Shown piece by piece: positions 11,234-20,388 of a DNA stretch of 64,000 nt. Location of the stretch: positions 2,790,001 to 2,854,000 of the forward strand of contig NZ_JACBZY010000001.1 of NCBI RefSeq assembly GCF_013408685.1, written 5' to 3'. The translations under genes were made by a program, and so were the position numbers. A model generated the notes under the pieces. It did not search any database, was not told where the DNA came from, and worked only from the letters and a program-made list of their open reading frames with translations. The stretch is from Schumannella luteola (lineage in GTDB: Bacteria; Actinomycetota; Actinomycetes; Actinomycetales; Microbacteriaceae). Within the stretch, counting starts at the first letter, position 1. Each line of letters begins with the position of its first letter.

Positions 11234-12432
11234 TTCTTCTTCTTTCCGTCGAAGTGCGGGTTCTCCCAGATGACCGAGCCGCCCTGGCCGAGCCCGACGC
11301 ACATCGCGGTCAGGCCGTAGCGCACGTCGGGACGCTCGGCGAACTGCGCCGCGAGCTGGATCATGAGACGCACCCCCGAGGAGGCGAGCGGGTGGCCGAT
11401 GGCGATCGCGCCGCCCCACTGGTTGACGCGCGGGTCCTCGTCGTCGATGCCGAAGTGGTCGAGCAGCGACAGCACCTGCACGCTGAACGCCTCGTTGAGC
11501 TCGAAGAGCCCGATGTCGTCGATCGTCAGGCCGGCCTTCTTCAGCGCCTTCTCGGTCGACGGGATCGGGCCGATGCCCATCACCTCGGGGGCGACGCCGG
11601 CGAAGCCGAAGCTGACCATGCGCATCTTGCTCGACAGGCCGAGCTCCTTCGCGGCGTCGGCGCTCGCGAGCAGCGACACGGTGGCGCCGTCGGTGAGCGG
11701 CGAGGAGTTGCCGGCCGTCACACGACCGTGCGGGCGGAACGGGGTCTTGAGACCCGCGAGGCCCTCCATCGTGGTCTCGGGGCGCATGCCCTCGTCGCGG
11801 GTCGCGAGGCCCCAGCCCTCGGCGCTGCGGATGGCGACCGGCACCAGGTCCGGCTGGATCTTGCCGGCCTCGTAGGCGGCGGCGACCTTCTGCTGGCTGC
11901 GCATGCCGTAGCGGTCGGCGCGCTCCTTGGTCAGCGCGGGGAAGCGGTCGTGCAGGCGCTCGGCGGTGTTGCCCATGTTGAGCGCGTCGGGACTGACCAG
12001 CTTCTCGGCGAGGAAGCGCGGGTTCGGGTCGGCATCGAAGCCCATCGGGTGGCGGCCCATGTGCTCGACGCCGCCCGCGATGGCGACGTCGTAGGCGCCG
12101 AAGGCGATGCCGCCCGCGACGGCGGTGGCGGCGGTCATGGCGCCGGCGCACATCCGGTCGATCGCGTAGCCGGGCACCGACAGGGGGAGTCCGGCGAGGA
12201 TCGCGGCGGTGCGGCCGAGGGTGAGGCCCTGGTCGCCGGTCTGGGTGGTCGCGGCGATCGCCACGTCATCCACGCGGTCCTTCGGCAGCTGCGGGTTGCG
12301 CTCGAGCAGACCGATCATCGCCTTCACGATGAGGTCGTCAGCCCGGGTGCCCCAGTACTGCCCCTTCTCTCCTGCGCGTCCGAACGGGGTGCGAACCCCA
12401 TCCACAAACACGACGTCAGTTCTCTCGGCCAC
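11230..12432 (-). CDS. fadA: Acetyl-CoA C-acyltransferase (thiolase)
   Basis: Thiolase (400 aa) that cleaves 3-ketoacyl-CoA to acetyl-CoA and a shortened acyl-CoA, the last step of beta-oxidation. The acyl-accepting Cys95 lies in DRMCAGAMTA. The catalytic His is in IAIGHPLASSGVR, and the second Cys in AMCVGLGQGGS near the end. NEAFSVQ is the usual thiolase motif. The GTG start follows a GAGGAAGAGG ribosome binding site. It is the promoter-proximal gene of a two-gene operon with fadB, whose start overlaps the stop. The C-terminus is a run of lysines (KKKK). Confidence 0.93.
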   Translation of the reverse strand: MAERTDVVFVDGVRTPFGRAGEKGQYWGTRADDLIVKAMIGLLERNPQLPKDRVDDVAIAATTQTGDQGLTLGRTAAILAGLPLSVPGYAIDRMCAGAMTAATAVAGGIAFGAYDVAIAGGVEHMGRHPMGFDADPNPRFLAEKLVSPDALNMGNTAERLHDRFPALTKERADRYGMRSQQKVAAAYEAGKIQPDLVPVAIRSAEGWGLATRDEGMRPETTMEGLAGLKTPFRPHGRVTAGNSSPLTDGATVSLLASADAAKELGLSSKMRMVSFGFAGVAPEVMGIGPIPSTEKALKKAGLTIDDIGLFELNEAFSVQVLSLLDHFGIDDEDPRVNQWGGAIAIGHPLASSGVRLMIQLAAQFAERPDVRYGLTAMCVGLGQGGSVIWENPHFDGKKKK

Positions 12433-12513
12433 AGTGCCTCTTCCTCGGGTCGTTCCAGGGACGAGAGCCAGCCTAGGAATCGAGTCTGGGAGGCAGGAAT
12501 CCTTTGACGGAGA

Positions 12514-13749
12514 CTACGAAGCGGCGTCGGGGCTCTCGGCGTCGACCTGTCGAGCCTCCACAAAGGCATCCGCGATCACCTGTGCGGTTGCGTCAATCTG
12601 CCAGGCGCGCGCCCCGAGCCCCGCGAGGGCCGCCGCGATCGCGTCGCGGTCGGCGTTCTCGGGCGGAGTCCAGGCGAGCCGGCGCAACAGCTCGGGCGTG
12701 AGCAGGTTCTCGACAGGGATGCTGACGTGCTCCGAGATCACGGTGATGCCGGCGCGCGCCTTCTTCAGGCGGCGATCGGCCTCCGGGTCGCGATCCGACC
12801 AGATGCGCGGCGGAGGAGGTCCGGCATCCCCGGGGGCGCGCAGCGATGGCGTCTCGGTGGCGGCGAGGCCGGTCTCGATCGCGGCGAACCAGCGGTCGAG
12901 CTGGCTGCGGCTGGCGCGGCCGACGAACTCCTTGATGCCGGCGAGGTCGCGCTTGGTCGGCGGCAGCGCCTTTGCGGCGGCGACGAGCGAGCCGTCGGGC
13001 ACGAGCCGACCGGGTGCGGTGTCGACCTCCTGCGCGTAGGCGTCACGGGCCTCCCACAGCGCCTTCGCGACGGCGAGCGAGCGCGGCGAGCGGATCGAGT
13101 GGATGCCCGAGAGCCGGCGCCACGGATCCGTGCGCACGGGGGCCTCCTTGGCGAGCGTCGCCTGGAACTCCTGCTCGGCGTAGTCGAGCTTTCCCCCAGC
13201 TTCGAGAAGGTCGGCGACGGCGTCGCGCAGGTCGGGCAGCAGCTCGACGTCGAGTGCGGCGTAGACGAGCCAGCTCTGCGGCAGCGGCCGGGTCGACCAG
13301 TCGGCGGCCGAGTGCTCCTTGGCGAGGTGGATGCCGAGCAGCTGCTCGACGACCGTTCCGAGTCCGACGCGGGGGAGCCCGGCGAGTCGCGCACCGAGTT
13401 CGGTATCGAAGATGCGCACCGGGTCGAGGCCGACCTCGCGCAGGCAGGCGAGGTCCTGGCTGGCGGCGTGGAGCACCCACTCCTCCTCGCCGATCGCGGC
13501 CTGCAGCTCGGAGAAGTCGCCGATCGCGGGCGGGTCGAAGAGGTAGACGCCGGCGCCGCGGCGGAAGACCTGGATGAGGTAGGCCCGCTGCGAGTAGCGG
13601 AAGCCGGAGGCGCGTTCGGCGTCGATCGCGATCGGCCCCTCGCCGGCGGCGATCTCGGCGACGGCGGCGCGGTAGCCCTCGACCGTGTCGATGACGATCA
13701 GCGGCGCGTGGTCTTCGGGGCGGGCGCCCGGTGCGGCGGTGTCAGTCAC
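12514..13749 (-). CDS. RNase D-like 3'-5' exonuclease with HRDC domain
   Basis: DnaQ-fold DEDDy exonuclease (411 aa) of the RNase D group, probably trimming tRNA or other RNA 3' ends. The four acidic positions are visible: Asp and Glu in IAIDAERASG, Asp in HAASQDLACL, and the Tyr/Asp pair in YAALDVELL. An HRDC nucleic-acid-binding domain follows at about residues 215-290, then a less conserved helical C-terminus. The GTG start at 13749 overlaps the 3' end of the DUF3000 gene by 8 nt, so the two are co-translated. This pair is a frequent actinobacterial neighbourhood. The exact substrate is unproven. Confidence 0.85.
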   Translation of the reverse strand: MTDTAAPGARPEDHAPLIVIDTVEGYRAAVAEIAAGEGPIAIDAERASGFRYSQRAYLIQVFRRGAGVYLFDPPAIGDFSELQAAIGEEEWVLHAASQDLACLREVGLDPVRIFDTELGARLAGLPRVGLGTVVEQLLGIHLAKEHSAADWSTRPLPQSWLVYAALDVELLPDLRDAVADLLEAGGKLDYAEQEFQATLAKEAPVRTDPWRRLSGIHSIRSPRSLAVAKALWEARDAYAQEVDTAPGRLVPDGSLVAAAKALPPTKRDLAGIKEFVGRASRSQLDRWFAAIETGLAATETPSLRAPGDAGPPPPRIWSDRDPEADRRLKKARAGITVISEHVSIPVENLLTPELLRRLAWTPPENADRDAIAAALAGLGARAWQIDATAQVIADAFVEARQVDAESPDAAS

Positions 13750-14350
13750 GTGCCGCCCGGGTCGTTCTCAGCATGGTCACGCCTTCGAGAGTAGGGGGAA
13801 GCCCGGCCAGCATGCACAGCAGCTCGGCCCAGGCCTCGACCTGGGCGCCCACGCGGTCGTCGAGCGGCGACCAGGAGGCGCGCAGCTCGAGCTCGGCTCC
13901 GTCGCCCTGATCGGCGAGCTCGCCGTAGCCCGTGGAGAGGGTCTTGCTGGCGGTTCCGGAGGCGGCGGCGTAGTTCGCGCCGCGGGCCGCGAGCGCATCC
14001 GTGAGCCAGGCCCAGGCGACGTCGGCGACGAAGGGGTCGAGTCCGATGTCGGTCTCGAGCGGGGCCTGCGCATAGCAGATGACGCGGAACGGACCGCCCC
14101 AGGCCTCGGGCTCCTCGGGGTCGTGCAGCAGCACGAAGCGGCCGGTGCCGAGGATGGAGTCGATGCCGTGCTGGGTGGGACGCACATCCGCCGCCAGGGC
14201 GAAGGCGCTGGGCGCGAGCCCCTTCGGCGCCGGGATCTCGGCGATCACGACCTCCTCGCGGGGCGCGGCGGCGCGGATCGCGGCGACCGCGGCCTCGAAC
14301 TCGGCGGGGGCGTCCGTGGGGCTCCCGGGCGGCGTCGAGGTATCGGTCAC
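13742..14350 (-). CDS. DUF3000 domain-containing protein
   Basis: A 202-aa soluble protein of the actinobacterial DUF3000 family, function unknown. Recognisable stretches are EIPAPKGLAPSAFAL, ADVRPTQHGIDSILGTGRFVLLHDP, and a C-terminal region around VEAWAELLCMLAGLPP. There is no signal sequence or membrane segment. The GTG at 14350 sits 6 nt after TAATCT, a leaderless-type start. Its stop overlaps the start of the RNase D-like gene by 8 nt, implying a linked role or at least coupled expression. Confidence 0.85.
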   Translation of the reverse strand: MTDTSTPPGSPTDAPAEFEAAVAAIRAAAPREEVVIAEIPAPKGLAPSAFALAADVRPTQHGIDSILGTGRFVLLHDPEEPEAWGGPFRVICYAQAPLETDIGLDPFVADVAWAWLTDALAARGANYAAASGTASKTLSTGYGELADQGDGAELELRASWSPLDDRVGAQVEAWAELLCMLAGLPPTLEGVTMLRTTRAARD

Positions 14351-14356
14351 TCCTGC

Positions 14357-14362
14357 AGATTA
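14357..14362 (-). promoter_or_regulatory. -10 element for leaderless DUF3000 operon
   Basis: On the minus strand TAATCT lies 6 nt before the GTG at 14350. This is the same spacing as other leaderless promoters in the window. Confidence 0.5.
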
Positions 14363-14448
14363 GGGTTCAGGCACGAGCGTGCCGTCGCGGCACGCCGACC
14401 TGTCAGGTGCGCCGTGTTAAGCGACGCATCCGTTCGCTCGGAGGTGGC

Positions 14449-15657
14449 ATGGCATCCGGTCAGCAGCGTCGTGCGGGATCCCGCGCCCGTCGCGGTCTCG
14501 CGGTCGGGGGCGCCGTCGCGGTCGGCGTCGTCGCCGGAGCCGCGCTGCTCGGCGCCGGAGTGGCCGGTCTCGGCGCGCTCGTCGCGCGCACCGTCGTGAC
14601 GCCGCCGAAGAAGAAGCCCGACGACGTGCGCATCATCGGCGTCGACGAGGACTCCGGTGAGATCGCGCTCTCCCGCGATCACGAGACCGAGGTCGATGGC
14701 CGCTATGGACTCTGGTTCTCGGGCGACACCGGATACGTGCGCCTCGGTGACGTGGTGTCGCTCGGCGACGACCAGGTCATCCGCCGCATCGAGCGCGTCG
14801 TCTTCGGCGACCTGGCCGCGGCGACGGCCGGCCGGTGGAGCGGCTGGTACTACCTGACGCCGCGCGACCTCGGCCACGACTACCGCGACGTGGCGATCGA
14901 CACCGAGCTCGGGCCGGCGCCGGCGTGGCTGATTCCCGCAGACGGCGATGACGCCCGGGGCGGCCGCTGGGCGGTGCTCGTGCACGGCCGCGCCGTCAAG
15001 CGCGCGGAGACGCTGCGCGCCGTCGACACCTTCCACGACGCCGGCTACACGGTGCTGGCGATCTCGTACCGCAACGACGGCGACGCCCCGGCGAGCGTCG
15101 ACGGCCGCTACGCGCTCGGCGACCGGGAATGGGCCGACGTCGATGCGGCTCTCGGCTACGCGGTCGCGAGCGGCGCCCGCGATGTCGTGCTCATGGGCTG
15201 GTCGATGGGCGGCGCGACCGTGCTGCAGACCATCACCCGCTCGCCGCGTGCGGATGTGGTGCGCGGCGTCGTGCTCGAGTCCCCGGTGGTCGACTGGACC
15301 GACACGATCGACCACCAGGTGGTGACGGTGCGCGGCATGCCGGGCGCCTTCAGCCGACTGGTCGAGCGCATCCTCGGCTCCCGCGGCTCGCGGCAGCTGA
15401 CCGGACTCGAGCAGCCCGTCGACCTGGCCCGGCTCAACTTCGTCGACCGCGCGGCCGAGCTGCGACTGCCGATGCTCGTGCTGCACAGCGACGACGACCA
15501 GTTCGTGCCGTCGCGGGCGTCGCGCGCGCTGGCCGTCGCGCGGCCCGACATCGTGCGCTACGAGCCCTTCGACACCGCTCAGCACACGCGCCTGTGGAAC
15601 TACGCGCCCGTGCGCTGGACGAGCGCGCTGCGCGAGTTCCTCAGCTCGCTCGGGTGA
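14449..15657 (+). CDS. Alpha/beta hydrolase, membrane-anchored
   Basis: Serine hydrolase of the alpha/beta fold (402 aa). A basic N-terminus and a long Gly/Ala/Val-rich hydrophobic stretch (about residues 15-45) look like a single membrane anchor, placing the catalytic domain outside the cytoplasm. The triad is visible: Ser252 in GWSMGG, Asp around 348-350 in HSDDDQF, and His379 in AQHTRLW. The substrate is unknown; an esterase, peptidase or cutinase-like role is possible. The ATG at 14449 is preferred over an upstream in-frame GTG because GGAGG lies just before it. It is convergent with the reductase gene, which ends 10 nt away. Confidence 0.8.
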   Translation: MASGQQRRAGSRARRGLAVGGAVAVGVVAGAALLGAGVAGLGALVARTVVTPPKKKPDDVRIIGVDEDSGEIALSRDHETEVDGRYGLWFSGDTGYVRLGDVVSLGDDQVIRRIERVVFGDLAAATAGRWSGWYYLTPRDLGHDYRDVAIDTELGPAPAWLIPADGDDARGGRWAVLVHGRAVKRAETLRAVDTFHDAGYTVLAISYRNDGDAPASVDGRYALGDREWADVDAALGYAVASGARDVVLMGWSMGGATVLQTITRSPRADVVRGVVLESPVVDWTDTIDHQVVTVRGMPGAFSRLVERILGSRGSRQLTGLEQPVDLARLNFVDRAAELRLPMLVLHSDDDQFVPSRASRALAVARPDIVRYEPFDTAQHTRLWNYAPVRWTSALREFLSSLG

Positions 15658-15667
15658 GGTCGCGCCT

Positions 15668-16393
15668 CTAGTCCGCGCGCGTGAGCCAGCGCGCGTAGAG
15701 CCCGCCGACCTCGTCGACGAGCAGCCCGCCGAGCTCGAGCGGCTGCGCGGCGCCCGTGTCGGAGCCGAACACCGAGTGCCCGGTCGCGGCGATGCGCGGG
15801 CTCGTGCTGAGGCAGATCTCGTCGACCCGGCCGGTCGCGAGCACCTGACCGGCCAGCGCCGGGCCGCCCTCGCAGACGATCGATGTCGCGCCGTGCGCGT
15901 GCAGCGCATCCAGGAGGGCGTCAGCGGTCGGGCGTCCCTCGTCACCGACGGGCACGGGCAGGAAGACGACCTCCGCGGCGGTCATCGTCGCCCGCGCGCG
16001 CTCCTCGGCCTCGGCGGGGCCGAGCACCAGCACCGAGGTCGCGTCGCCCTCGCGCGGCGGATGCGCTCCGCTGAGATCCCCGCTGACGGTCGCGACCGCC
16101 AGGTGGGAGCGCCGGGGGAGCAGGTAGCCCTCGGCACGCAGCGTCTGCGCTCCGATCAGCACGGCGTCGGCCTGGGATCGGATGACGCGCAGAATGCGGC
16201 GGTCGGCCGGGTTGCTCAGCGTGTCGGAGGTGCCGTCGGAGCCGGTCGCCGAGCCGTCGACACTGGCGATCAGGTTGATGCGGGTCCACGTCGCACTCGG
16301 CGGCGCGTAGAGCGCCGTGATGCGGTCGACGGCGTCATCCGCCTCGTGGTCGAAGGGCTCGCCGACGACCGGGTGGACGCTGCGGAGGATCAC
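15668..16393 (-). CDS. Pyrimidine reductase (RibD C-terminal) family protein
   Basis: A dihydrofolate-reductase-fold protein (241 aa) of the RibD C-terminal family. Typical features are INLIASVDGSATGSDGTSD near residue 40, DAVLIGAQTLRAEGY, and the NADPH-site segment VCEGGPALAGQ. No deaminase domain is present, so it is not a complete RibD. It could be a stand-alone reductase of riboflavin synthesis or of another pterin-like substrate. The GTG start overlaps the sufE-like stop as GTGA, so it is the last gene of a sulfurtransferase-SufE-reductase operon; the functional link is not obvious. Confidence 0.75.
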   Translation of the reverse strand: MILRSVHPVVGEPFDHEADDAVDRITALYAPPSATWTRINLIASVDGSATGSDGTSDTLSNPADRRILRVIRSQADAVLIGAQTLRAEGYLLPRRSHLAVATVSGDLSGAHPPREGDATSVLVLGPAEAEERARATMTAAEVVFLPVPVGDEGRPTADALLDALHAHGATSIVCEGGPALAGQVLATGRVDEICLSTSPRIAATGHSVFGSDTGAAQPLELGGLLVDEVGGLYARWLTRAD

Positions 16394-16833
16394 GGGGCGG
16401 CGATCGCGGCGCGCACCTGGCGCTTCGCGCGGCCGATCATGCCGACCATGCCGCGCAGACGCAGCGGACTGACCGCCTCGGTCAGTCCGAGCTCGAAGGG
16501 GAAGTCGTCCGGCACCGCGAAGAAGGCGTCGACCGTGAGCCCGTCGAGGCCCTGGGCGAGGATCGAGGCGAAGCCGCGCGTCGTCGGCGCCTCCTGCGGG
16601 GCCGTCGCGTGCAGGTGCACGTGACCCGCCTCATCCACCTCGGTGATGATGAAGACGGGCGACTGGCACTCCTCGACCCGCTCGAGCAGCTCGGGGTGGT
16701 CGGCGAGCCCCTCGGGCAGCGCGGGCAGGTCGCGCGAGAACTCCAGCAGCAGCTGGAGTCGCTCCTGCTTCGTGATCGCGAGGAAGTCGTCGCGGATCTC
16801 GGCCAGGGCCGGGGGCAGCTCGGTGGCGCTCAT
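16390..16833 (-). CDS. SufE family cysteine desulfuration protein
   Basis: A 147-aa SufE-like sulphur acceptor that takes persulfide sulphur from a cysteine desulfurase or similar donor for Fe-S assembly. The conserved acceptor is Cys56 in VEECQSPVF. ATAPQEAPTTRGFASIL and LRLRGMVGMI match the rest of the family. It is downstream of a sulfurtransferase (12-nt gap) and overlaps the reductase gene by GTGA. Pairing with a rhodanese-type enzyme suggests it may receive sulphur from that protein. No sufS is nearby. Confidence 0.88.
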   Translation of the reverse strand: MSATELPPALAEIRDDFLAITKQERLQLLLEFSRDLPALPEGLADHPELLERVEECQSPVFIITEVDEAGHVHLHATAPQEAPTTRGFASILAQGLDGLTVDAFFAVPDDFPFELGLTEAVSPLRLRGMVGMIGRAKRQVRAAIAAP

Positions 16834-16845
16834 CGAGCGCCGACT

Positions 16846-17745
16846 CTACTTGACGGGAGCCTCGCCGGGCTCCGCCCCGGTGACGATCGGCACGCGCACG
16901 GCGCTGCCCCACTCGGTCCACGAGCCGTCGTAGTTGCGCACGCCCTCGAAGCCGAGCAGGTGGGTGAGCACGAACCAGGTGTGGCTCGACCGCTCGCCGA
17001 TGCGGCAGTAGGCGATCACGTCGTCGCCCTCGGCCAGTCCGGCGCCGTCGCGGTAGATCGCATCCAGCTCGCCGACCGGCTTGAAGGTGCCGTTCTCGGC
17101 GACGGCCTTGCCCCACGGCACGCTCTGGGCTGTGGGGATGTGGCCCGCGCGCAGAGCGCTCTCCTCGGGGTAGGCGGGGGCGGTCGTGCGCTCACCGCTG
17201 TACTCCTCGGGGGAGCGCACGTCGATCAGCGGGTTGCCGAAGTGCGCGAGCACGTCCTCCTTGAAGGCGCGCACGGCGTTGTCGTCGCGCTCGACGACGG
17301 GGTACTCGACGGCCTCGCGGACCGTCGGCTCGGTCGTGTACTCGCGACCCTCGGCCTCCCACTTGGCGCGTCCGCCGTCGAGCAGGCGCACATCCTCGTG
17401 GCCGAAGAGGGTGAAGACCCAGAGCGCGTAGGCCGCCCACCAGTTGGTCTTGTCGCCGTAGATCACGACCGTGCTGTCGCGCGAGATGCCCTTGCCGCCG
17501 ACGAGCGCGGCGAATCCGGCGCCGTCGACGTAGTCGCGGGTCACCGGGTCGTTGAGCTCGGTGTGCCAGTCGACCTTCACCGCGCCGGGGATGTGGCCTG
17601 TCTCGTAGAGCAGCACGTCTTCATCCGACTCGACCACGACCAGGCCCTCGTCGCTGAGGTGCTCGGCGAGCCACTCGGTGCTGACCAGGCGCTCGGGGTG
17701 CGCGTAGCCGGCGAATGCGGGGGAGTCGTCTCGGGCGACGGACAT
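16846..17745 (-). CDS. Sulfurtransferase (two rhodanese domains)
   Basis: Thiosulfate/3-mercaptopyruvate sulfurtransferase of 299 aa with two rhodanese modules. The inactive N-terminal domain includes [14 protein letters not shown] and VVIYGD. The catalytic C-terminal domain has [12 protein letters not shown], the active-site Cys247 in [13 protein letters not shown], and the terminal [10 protein letters not shown]. The ATG at 17745 has AGGAGG upstream. It is the first gene of the operon with sufE and the RibD-C-like reductase. Its promoter region (17746-17893) is shared with the divergent ZapE gene and contains a TAGACT-like -10 element for the plus strand. The physiological donor is not known. 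Confidence 0.9.
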   Translation of the reverse strand: MSVARDDSPAFAGYAHPERLVSTEWLAEHLSDEGLVVVESDEDVLLYETGHIPGAVKVDWHTELNDPVTRDYVDGAGFAALVGGKGISRDSTVVIYGDKTNWWAAYALWVFTLFGHEDVRLLDGGRAKWEAEGREYTTEPTVREAVEYPVVERDDNAVRAFKEDVLAHFGNPLIDVRSPEEYSGERTTAPAYPEESALRAGHIPTAQSVPWGKAVAENGTFKPVGELDAIYRDGAGLAEGDDVIAYCRIGERSSHTWFVLTHLLGFEGVRNYDGSWTEWGSAVRVPIVTGAEPGEAPVK

Positions 17746-17893
17746 GTCTGGCCTCCTGGGCGTCGAGCGTCGGCACCTGGGTAGACTCGGCGCCGTTCTC
17801 GAATCTAGCCAGGCGACTGGCGGCCCGCTGGAGTGCCGTAAGGATTCGCAATCTCGTCTCCGTCTGCGAGGCGTCCGATCCGAGGTGCTTTCC

Positions 17894-18913
17894 GTGAGCG
17901 TCGACACGTCCTTCCCCTCCCTGCGCGACCGCAGCCCGGAGATGACCGGGGCCGAGATCGCCCAGTCGCTCGTGCCGCCGCGGCAGTTCGACGGCGCCAC
18001 GCTCGAGAGCTACCGGCCCGACCCCGACTACCCGTCGCAGTCGGAGGCCGTCGAGCGCGTGCGTGCCTTCGTCGCCAGCTGGGGCCCGCGCCAGGGCGGT
18101 CTGTTCTCGCGCCGACGTCGCGGCGCCGAGACCCGCCCGGGCATCTACCTCGACGGCGGCTTCGGCGTCGGCAAGACCCACCTTCTCGCGGCGCTCTGGT
18201 CGCTCGCGCCGGGCCGCAAGTACTTCGGCACCTTCATCGAGTACACCGCTCTCGTCGGCGCCCTCGGCTACCAGAACACGGTCAAGACCCTCAGCGGCGC
18301 GAGCCTCATCGCGATCGACGAGTTCGAGCTCGACGACCCGGGCGACACGATGATGATGAGTCGTCTGCTCGGTGAGCTCGCCGCCGGCGGCACCCGCATC
18401 GCCGCGACCTCGAACACGCCGCCGAACGCGCTCGGTGAGGGACGCTTCGCCGCCGCCGACTTCCTGCGCGAGATCAGCGCCCTCGCCGACCGCTTCGAGA
18501 TCGTGCGCATCGACGGCCTCGACTACCGCCGCCGCGAGGTCGAGGGCAACGCCGTCATCCTCGACGACGCGGGAGTGGATGCGGGCCTGCAGTCGATCGA
18601 CGGCGACGTCGCCTCCGACGACTTCGCAGGCCTGCTCAAGCACCTCTCCTCCGTGCACCCCTCGCGCTACGTGAAGATGGTCGACGGGCTGCGCGGCATC
18701 GGCATCCGCGACGTGCGCACCCTGACCGACCAGTCGGACGCGCTGCGCTTCGTCGCCTTCGTCGACCGGCTCTACGACGCGCAGGTGCGCATCTTCTCGA
18801 CGGGCACGCCGCTCGACCAGGTGTTCGGCGACGACATGCTCGCGGGCGGCTACCGCAAGAAGTACCTGCGGGCGATCTCGCGTCTCGTCGCGCTCACTGC
18901 CGGACGCGACTGA
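17894..18913 (+). CDS. zapE: ZapE/AFG1-like cell division ATPase
   Basis: P-loop ATPase of the AFG1/ZapE family (339 aa). In proteobacteria ZapE acts at the division ring; its actinobacterial role is less clear. The Walker A motif [11 protein letters not shown] has Lys94, and the Walker B motif [11 protein letters not shown] has Asp142. A sensor-like stretch [16 protein letters not shown] follows. Near the C-terminus, [17 protein letters not shown] and [12 protein letters not shown] are conserved-looking family segments. The GTG at 17894 is the first start giving a family-like N-terminus. It is divergent from the sulfurtransferase and ends 25 nt before the convergent M56 gene. Confidence 0.85.
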   Translation: MSVDTSFPSLRDRSPEMTGAEIAQSLVPPRQFDGATLESYRPDPDYPSQSEAVERVRAFVASWGPRQGGLFSRRRRGAETRPGIYLDGGFGVGKTHLLAALWSLAPGRKYFGTFIEYTALVGALGYQNTVKTLSGASLIAIDEFELDDPGDTMMMSRLLGELAAGGTRIAATSNTPPNALGEGRFAAADFLREISALADRFEIVRIDGLDYRRREVEGNAVILDDAGVDAGLQSIDGDVASDDFAGLLKHLSSVHPSRYVKMVDGLRGIGIRDVRTLTDQSDALRFVAFVDRLYDAQVRIFSTGTPLDQVFGDDMLAGGYRKKYLRAISRLVALTAGRD

Positions 18914-18938
18914 GTCGGCCCCGGCCCCTCTGACGGCG

Positions 18939-19868
18939 TCAGCCGTCGAGCAGCGCGGGGCCGAGCAGCAGCACGGTCGGCACCACGACGAGCGCCACGG
19001 CGCCGACGGTGATGAGGATGCGCACCGCGCTCGGCAGCGGCGGGAGCCCGACCCGGCGCACCCGGTCGAGGATCGCCGAGCGGTCGGCGGCGCCCGTCTC
19101 CGTCGGGCTGGTGCCCTCGGATCCGCCGACGAGGGCGATCGCCCGCGCGAGCGGCTCCGGTCCGTGACTCGCGCGCGCCGTGTCGTCGGCGAGGTACTCG
19201 ACGAGGCGCGCGACGCTCGCCCGCGCACGAGACGCGATCGGGAACCACGGCAGCGACAGGCTCCAGGCCCGGAACGCCGTCGTCATGAGCGCGTGCCGTT
19301 GCGCGAGGTGCGCCCGCTCGTGCGCCACGACGGCGCCGAGCTCGTCGTCGGCGAGCAGCTCGACGAGGCCCTGCGAGAGCACGGTCATCGGCAGGGATCC
19401 CACGCCCGGCAGGCAGTAGGCCAGGGGAGCGGGGTCGTCGAGCAGCCGCGTGCCGGGGCGCCCCGGGTCGGGTGAGCTGAGCAGCGTCACGAGGTCGCGG
19501 TGGCGACGGCGCTCGCGCACGCTCACGACGACCGTGAGCGCCAGGTTCAGCACGAGGTGCGCGACGAGCAGCGCGGCGGCGCCGACGGCGAGCGTCGGCC
19601 AGACGTCGGAGGTCGGCACGGTCTTCTCGGTGCTGACGACCTCGAGGAAGCGGCCGGCGGCGTGGATGAGGTCGTCGCCGAAGGGCGCGAGCCCGAAGGT
19701 GGCGAGGGCGCCCACCATCGAGAGCCCTCCTGAGAGCGCGATGGCCTGCCAGAGCACGAGCGCGGTCGCGGGCGCCCGTCGCGGCCACTCGGCACGATCG
19801 AGCAGGATCGGCACGGGCACCGCCAGCAGCACCGCGAGGGCGGCGAGCAGGGCCGAGGCCAGCAGCAC
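18939..19868 (-). CDS. M56 family membrane metalloprotease (BlaR1/MecR1-like)
   Basis: Zinc metalloprotease of the M56 family, 309 aa. Transmembrane segments occur at about residues 1-20, 35-60 and 90-115, with another at the C-terminus. The zinc site HERAH is at His183-Glu184-His187, with the third ligand expected in VEYLADDTA. Unlike true BlaR1/MecR1 there is no C-terminal penicillin-binding sensor domain, so the signal is not obviously a beta-lactam. The GTG start is 9 nt downstream of the BlaI-like repressor stop, making a repressor-protease operon. By analogy, it would inactivate the repressor when activated. Both genes face away from cydA across shared operators. Confidence 0.85.
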   Translation of the reverse strand: MLLASALLAALAVLLAVPVPILLDRAEWPRRAPATALVLWQAIALSGGLSMVGALATFGLAPFGDDLIHAAGRFLEVVSTEKTVPTSDVWPTLAVGAAALLVAHLVLNLALTVVVSVRERRRHRDLVTLLSSPDPGRPGTRLLDDPAPLAYCLPGVGSLPMTVLSQGLVELLADDELGAVVAHERAHLAQRHALMTTAFRAWSLSLPWFPIASRARASVARLVEYLADDTARASHGPEPLARAIALVGGSEGTSPTETGAADRSAILDRVRRVGLPPLPSAVRILITVGAVALVVVPTVLLLGPALLDG

Positions 19869-19877
19869 AGGCGGGGT

Positions 19878-20249
19878 CTAGCTCGCGTCGCGCGCGCGGC
19901 CGAGCAGCAGCTCGCGCAGGGCGGCCGCCTCGGCGGGGCTGACCTGGCCGACGAAGCGCTCGAGCACGGCGACCCGGTCGTCGGCGCCGTCGAGCACGTC
20001 GCGCATGAGCTCGGCCGAGTGGTCGGCGCGGCTGGCGACGGCGGTGTAGCGGTGCGGGCGGGTACTGCGCTCGCGCGTCACGAAGCCCTTCTTCTCGAGC
20101 CGCGAGAGCACCGTGAGCACGGTGGTCGGGGCGAGCCGCTTGCCCGCGTCGGCGGGGAGCAGGTCGACGAGGTCGTAGGCGGTGAGCCCCGCGGGGGTGC
20201 TCCAGAGCTGGTCCATGACGGAGCGCTCGAGCTCGCCCAGTGCTGCCAT
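19878..20249 (-). CDS. BlaI/MecI/CopY-type transcriptional repressor
   Basis: A 123-aa winged-helix repressor of the BlaI/MecI/CopY family. It opens LGELERSVMDQLW, contains the recognition-helix region APTTVLTVLSRLEKKGFVTRERS, and ends with the dimerisation tail FVGQVSPAEAAALRELL. The ATG at 20249 follows a GGAA-rich ribosome binding site. It is co-transcribed with the M56 protease, the usual partner of this family. Two dyads of the form TTCTAC-N5-GTAGAA lie between it and cydA, so it probably represses both itself and the cytochrome bd operon. That second target is inference from position and symmetry. Confidence 0.9.
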   Translation of the reverse strand: MAALGELERSVMDQLWSTPAGLTAYDLVDLLPADAGKRLAPTTVLTVLSRLEKKGFVTRERSTRPHRYTAVASRADHSAELMRDVLDGADDRVAVLERFVGQVSPAEAAALRELLLGRARDAS

Positions 20250-20313
20250 CGTTCCTTCGCCTTCCCGGCCCGGTCGTGCCGGTGCAGCATCCACGATACC
20301 CGGTTCCGCAGGT

Positions 20314-20334
20314 ATTTCTACGCGAAGTAGAAAT
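20314..20334. promoter_or_regulatory. Operator O1 (candidate BlaI-type site)
   Basis: ATTTCTAC-GCGAA-GTAGAAAT is a dyad with perfect 8-bp arms. It covers the expected -35 position of the cydA promoter and lies 65 nt upstream of the repressor start. Its half-site TTCTAC is identical to that in O2. Confidence 0.7.
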
Positions 20335-20351
20335 GTGCCGGCGATGAGTCC

Positions 20352-20357
20352 TACACT
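20352..20357 (+). promoter_or_regulatory. -10 element of cydA
   Basis: TACACT between O1 and O2 is the best -10 candidate; transcription would start near 20364. O1 would then block the -35 region, and O2 would sit just downstream of the start. No good -35 hexamer is visible. Confidence 0.45.
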
Positions 20358-20371
20358 GGCCGCGTCGCGAC

Positions 20372-20388
20372 TTCTACGCACCGTAGAA
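20372..20388. promoter_or_regulatory. Operator O2 (candidate BlaI-type site)
   Basis: TTCTACG-CAC-CGTAGAA is a dyad with 7-bp arms, 30 nt before the cydA start codon. Its centre is 56 bp from the centre of O1, about five helical turns. The pair would suit two repressor dimers on the same face of the DNA. Confidence 0.7.

Noticed and set aside
11234-12151. Frame continuation that would fuse fadB to sequence inside fadA
   Set aside because: The added residues are Arg/Gly-rich, out-of-frame translation of fadA; the GTG at 11233 with its GTGA overlap is the natural start.
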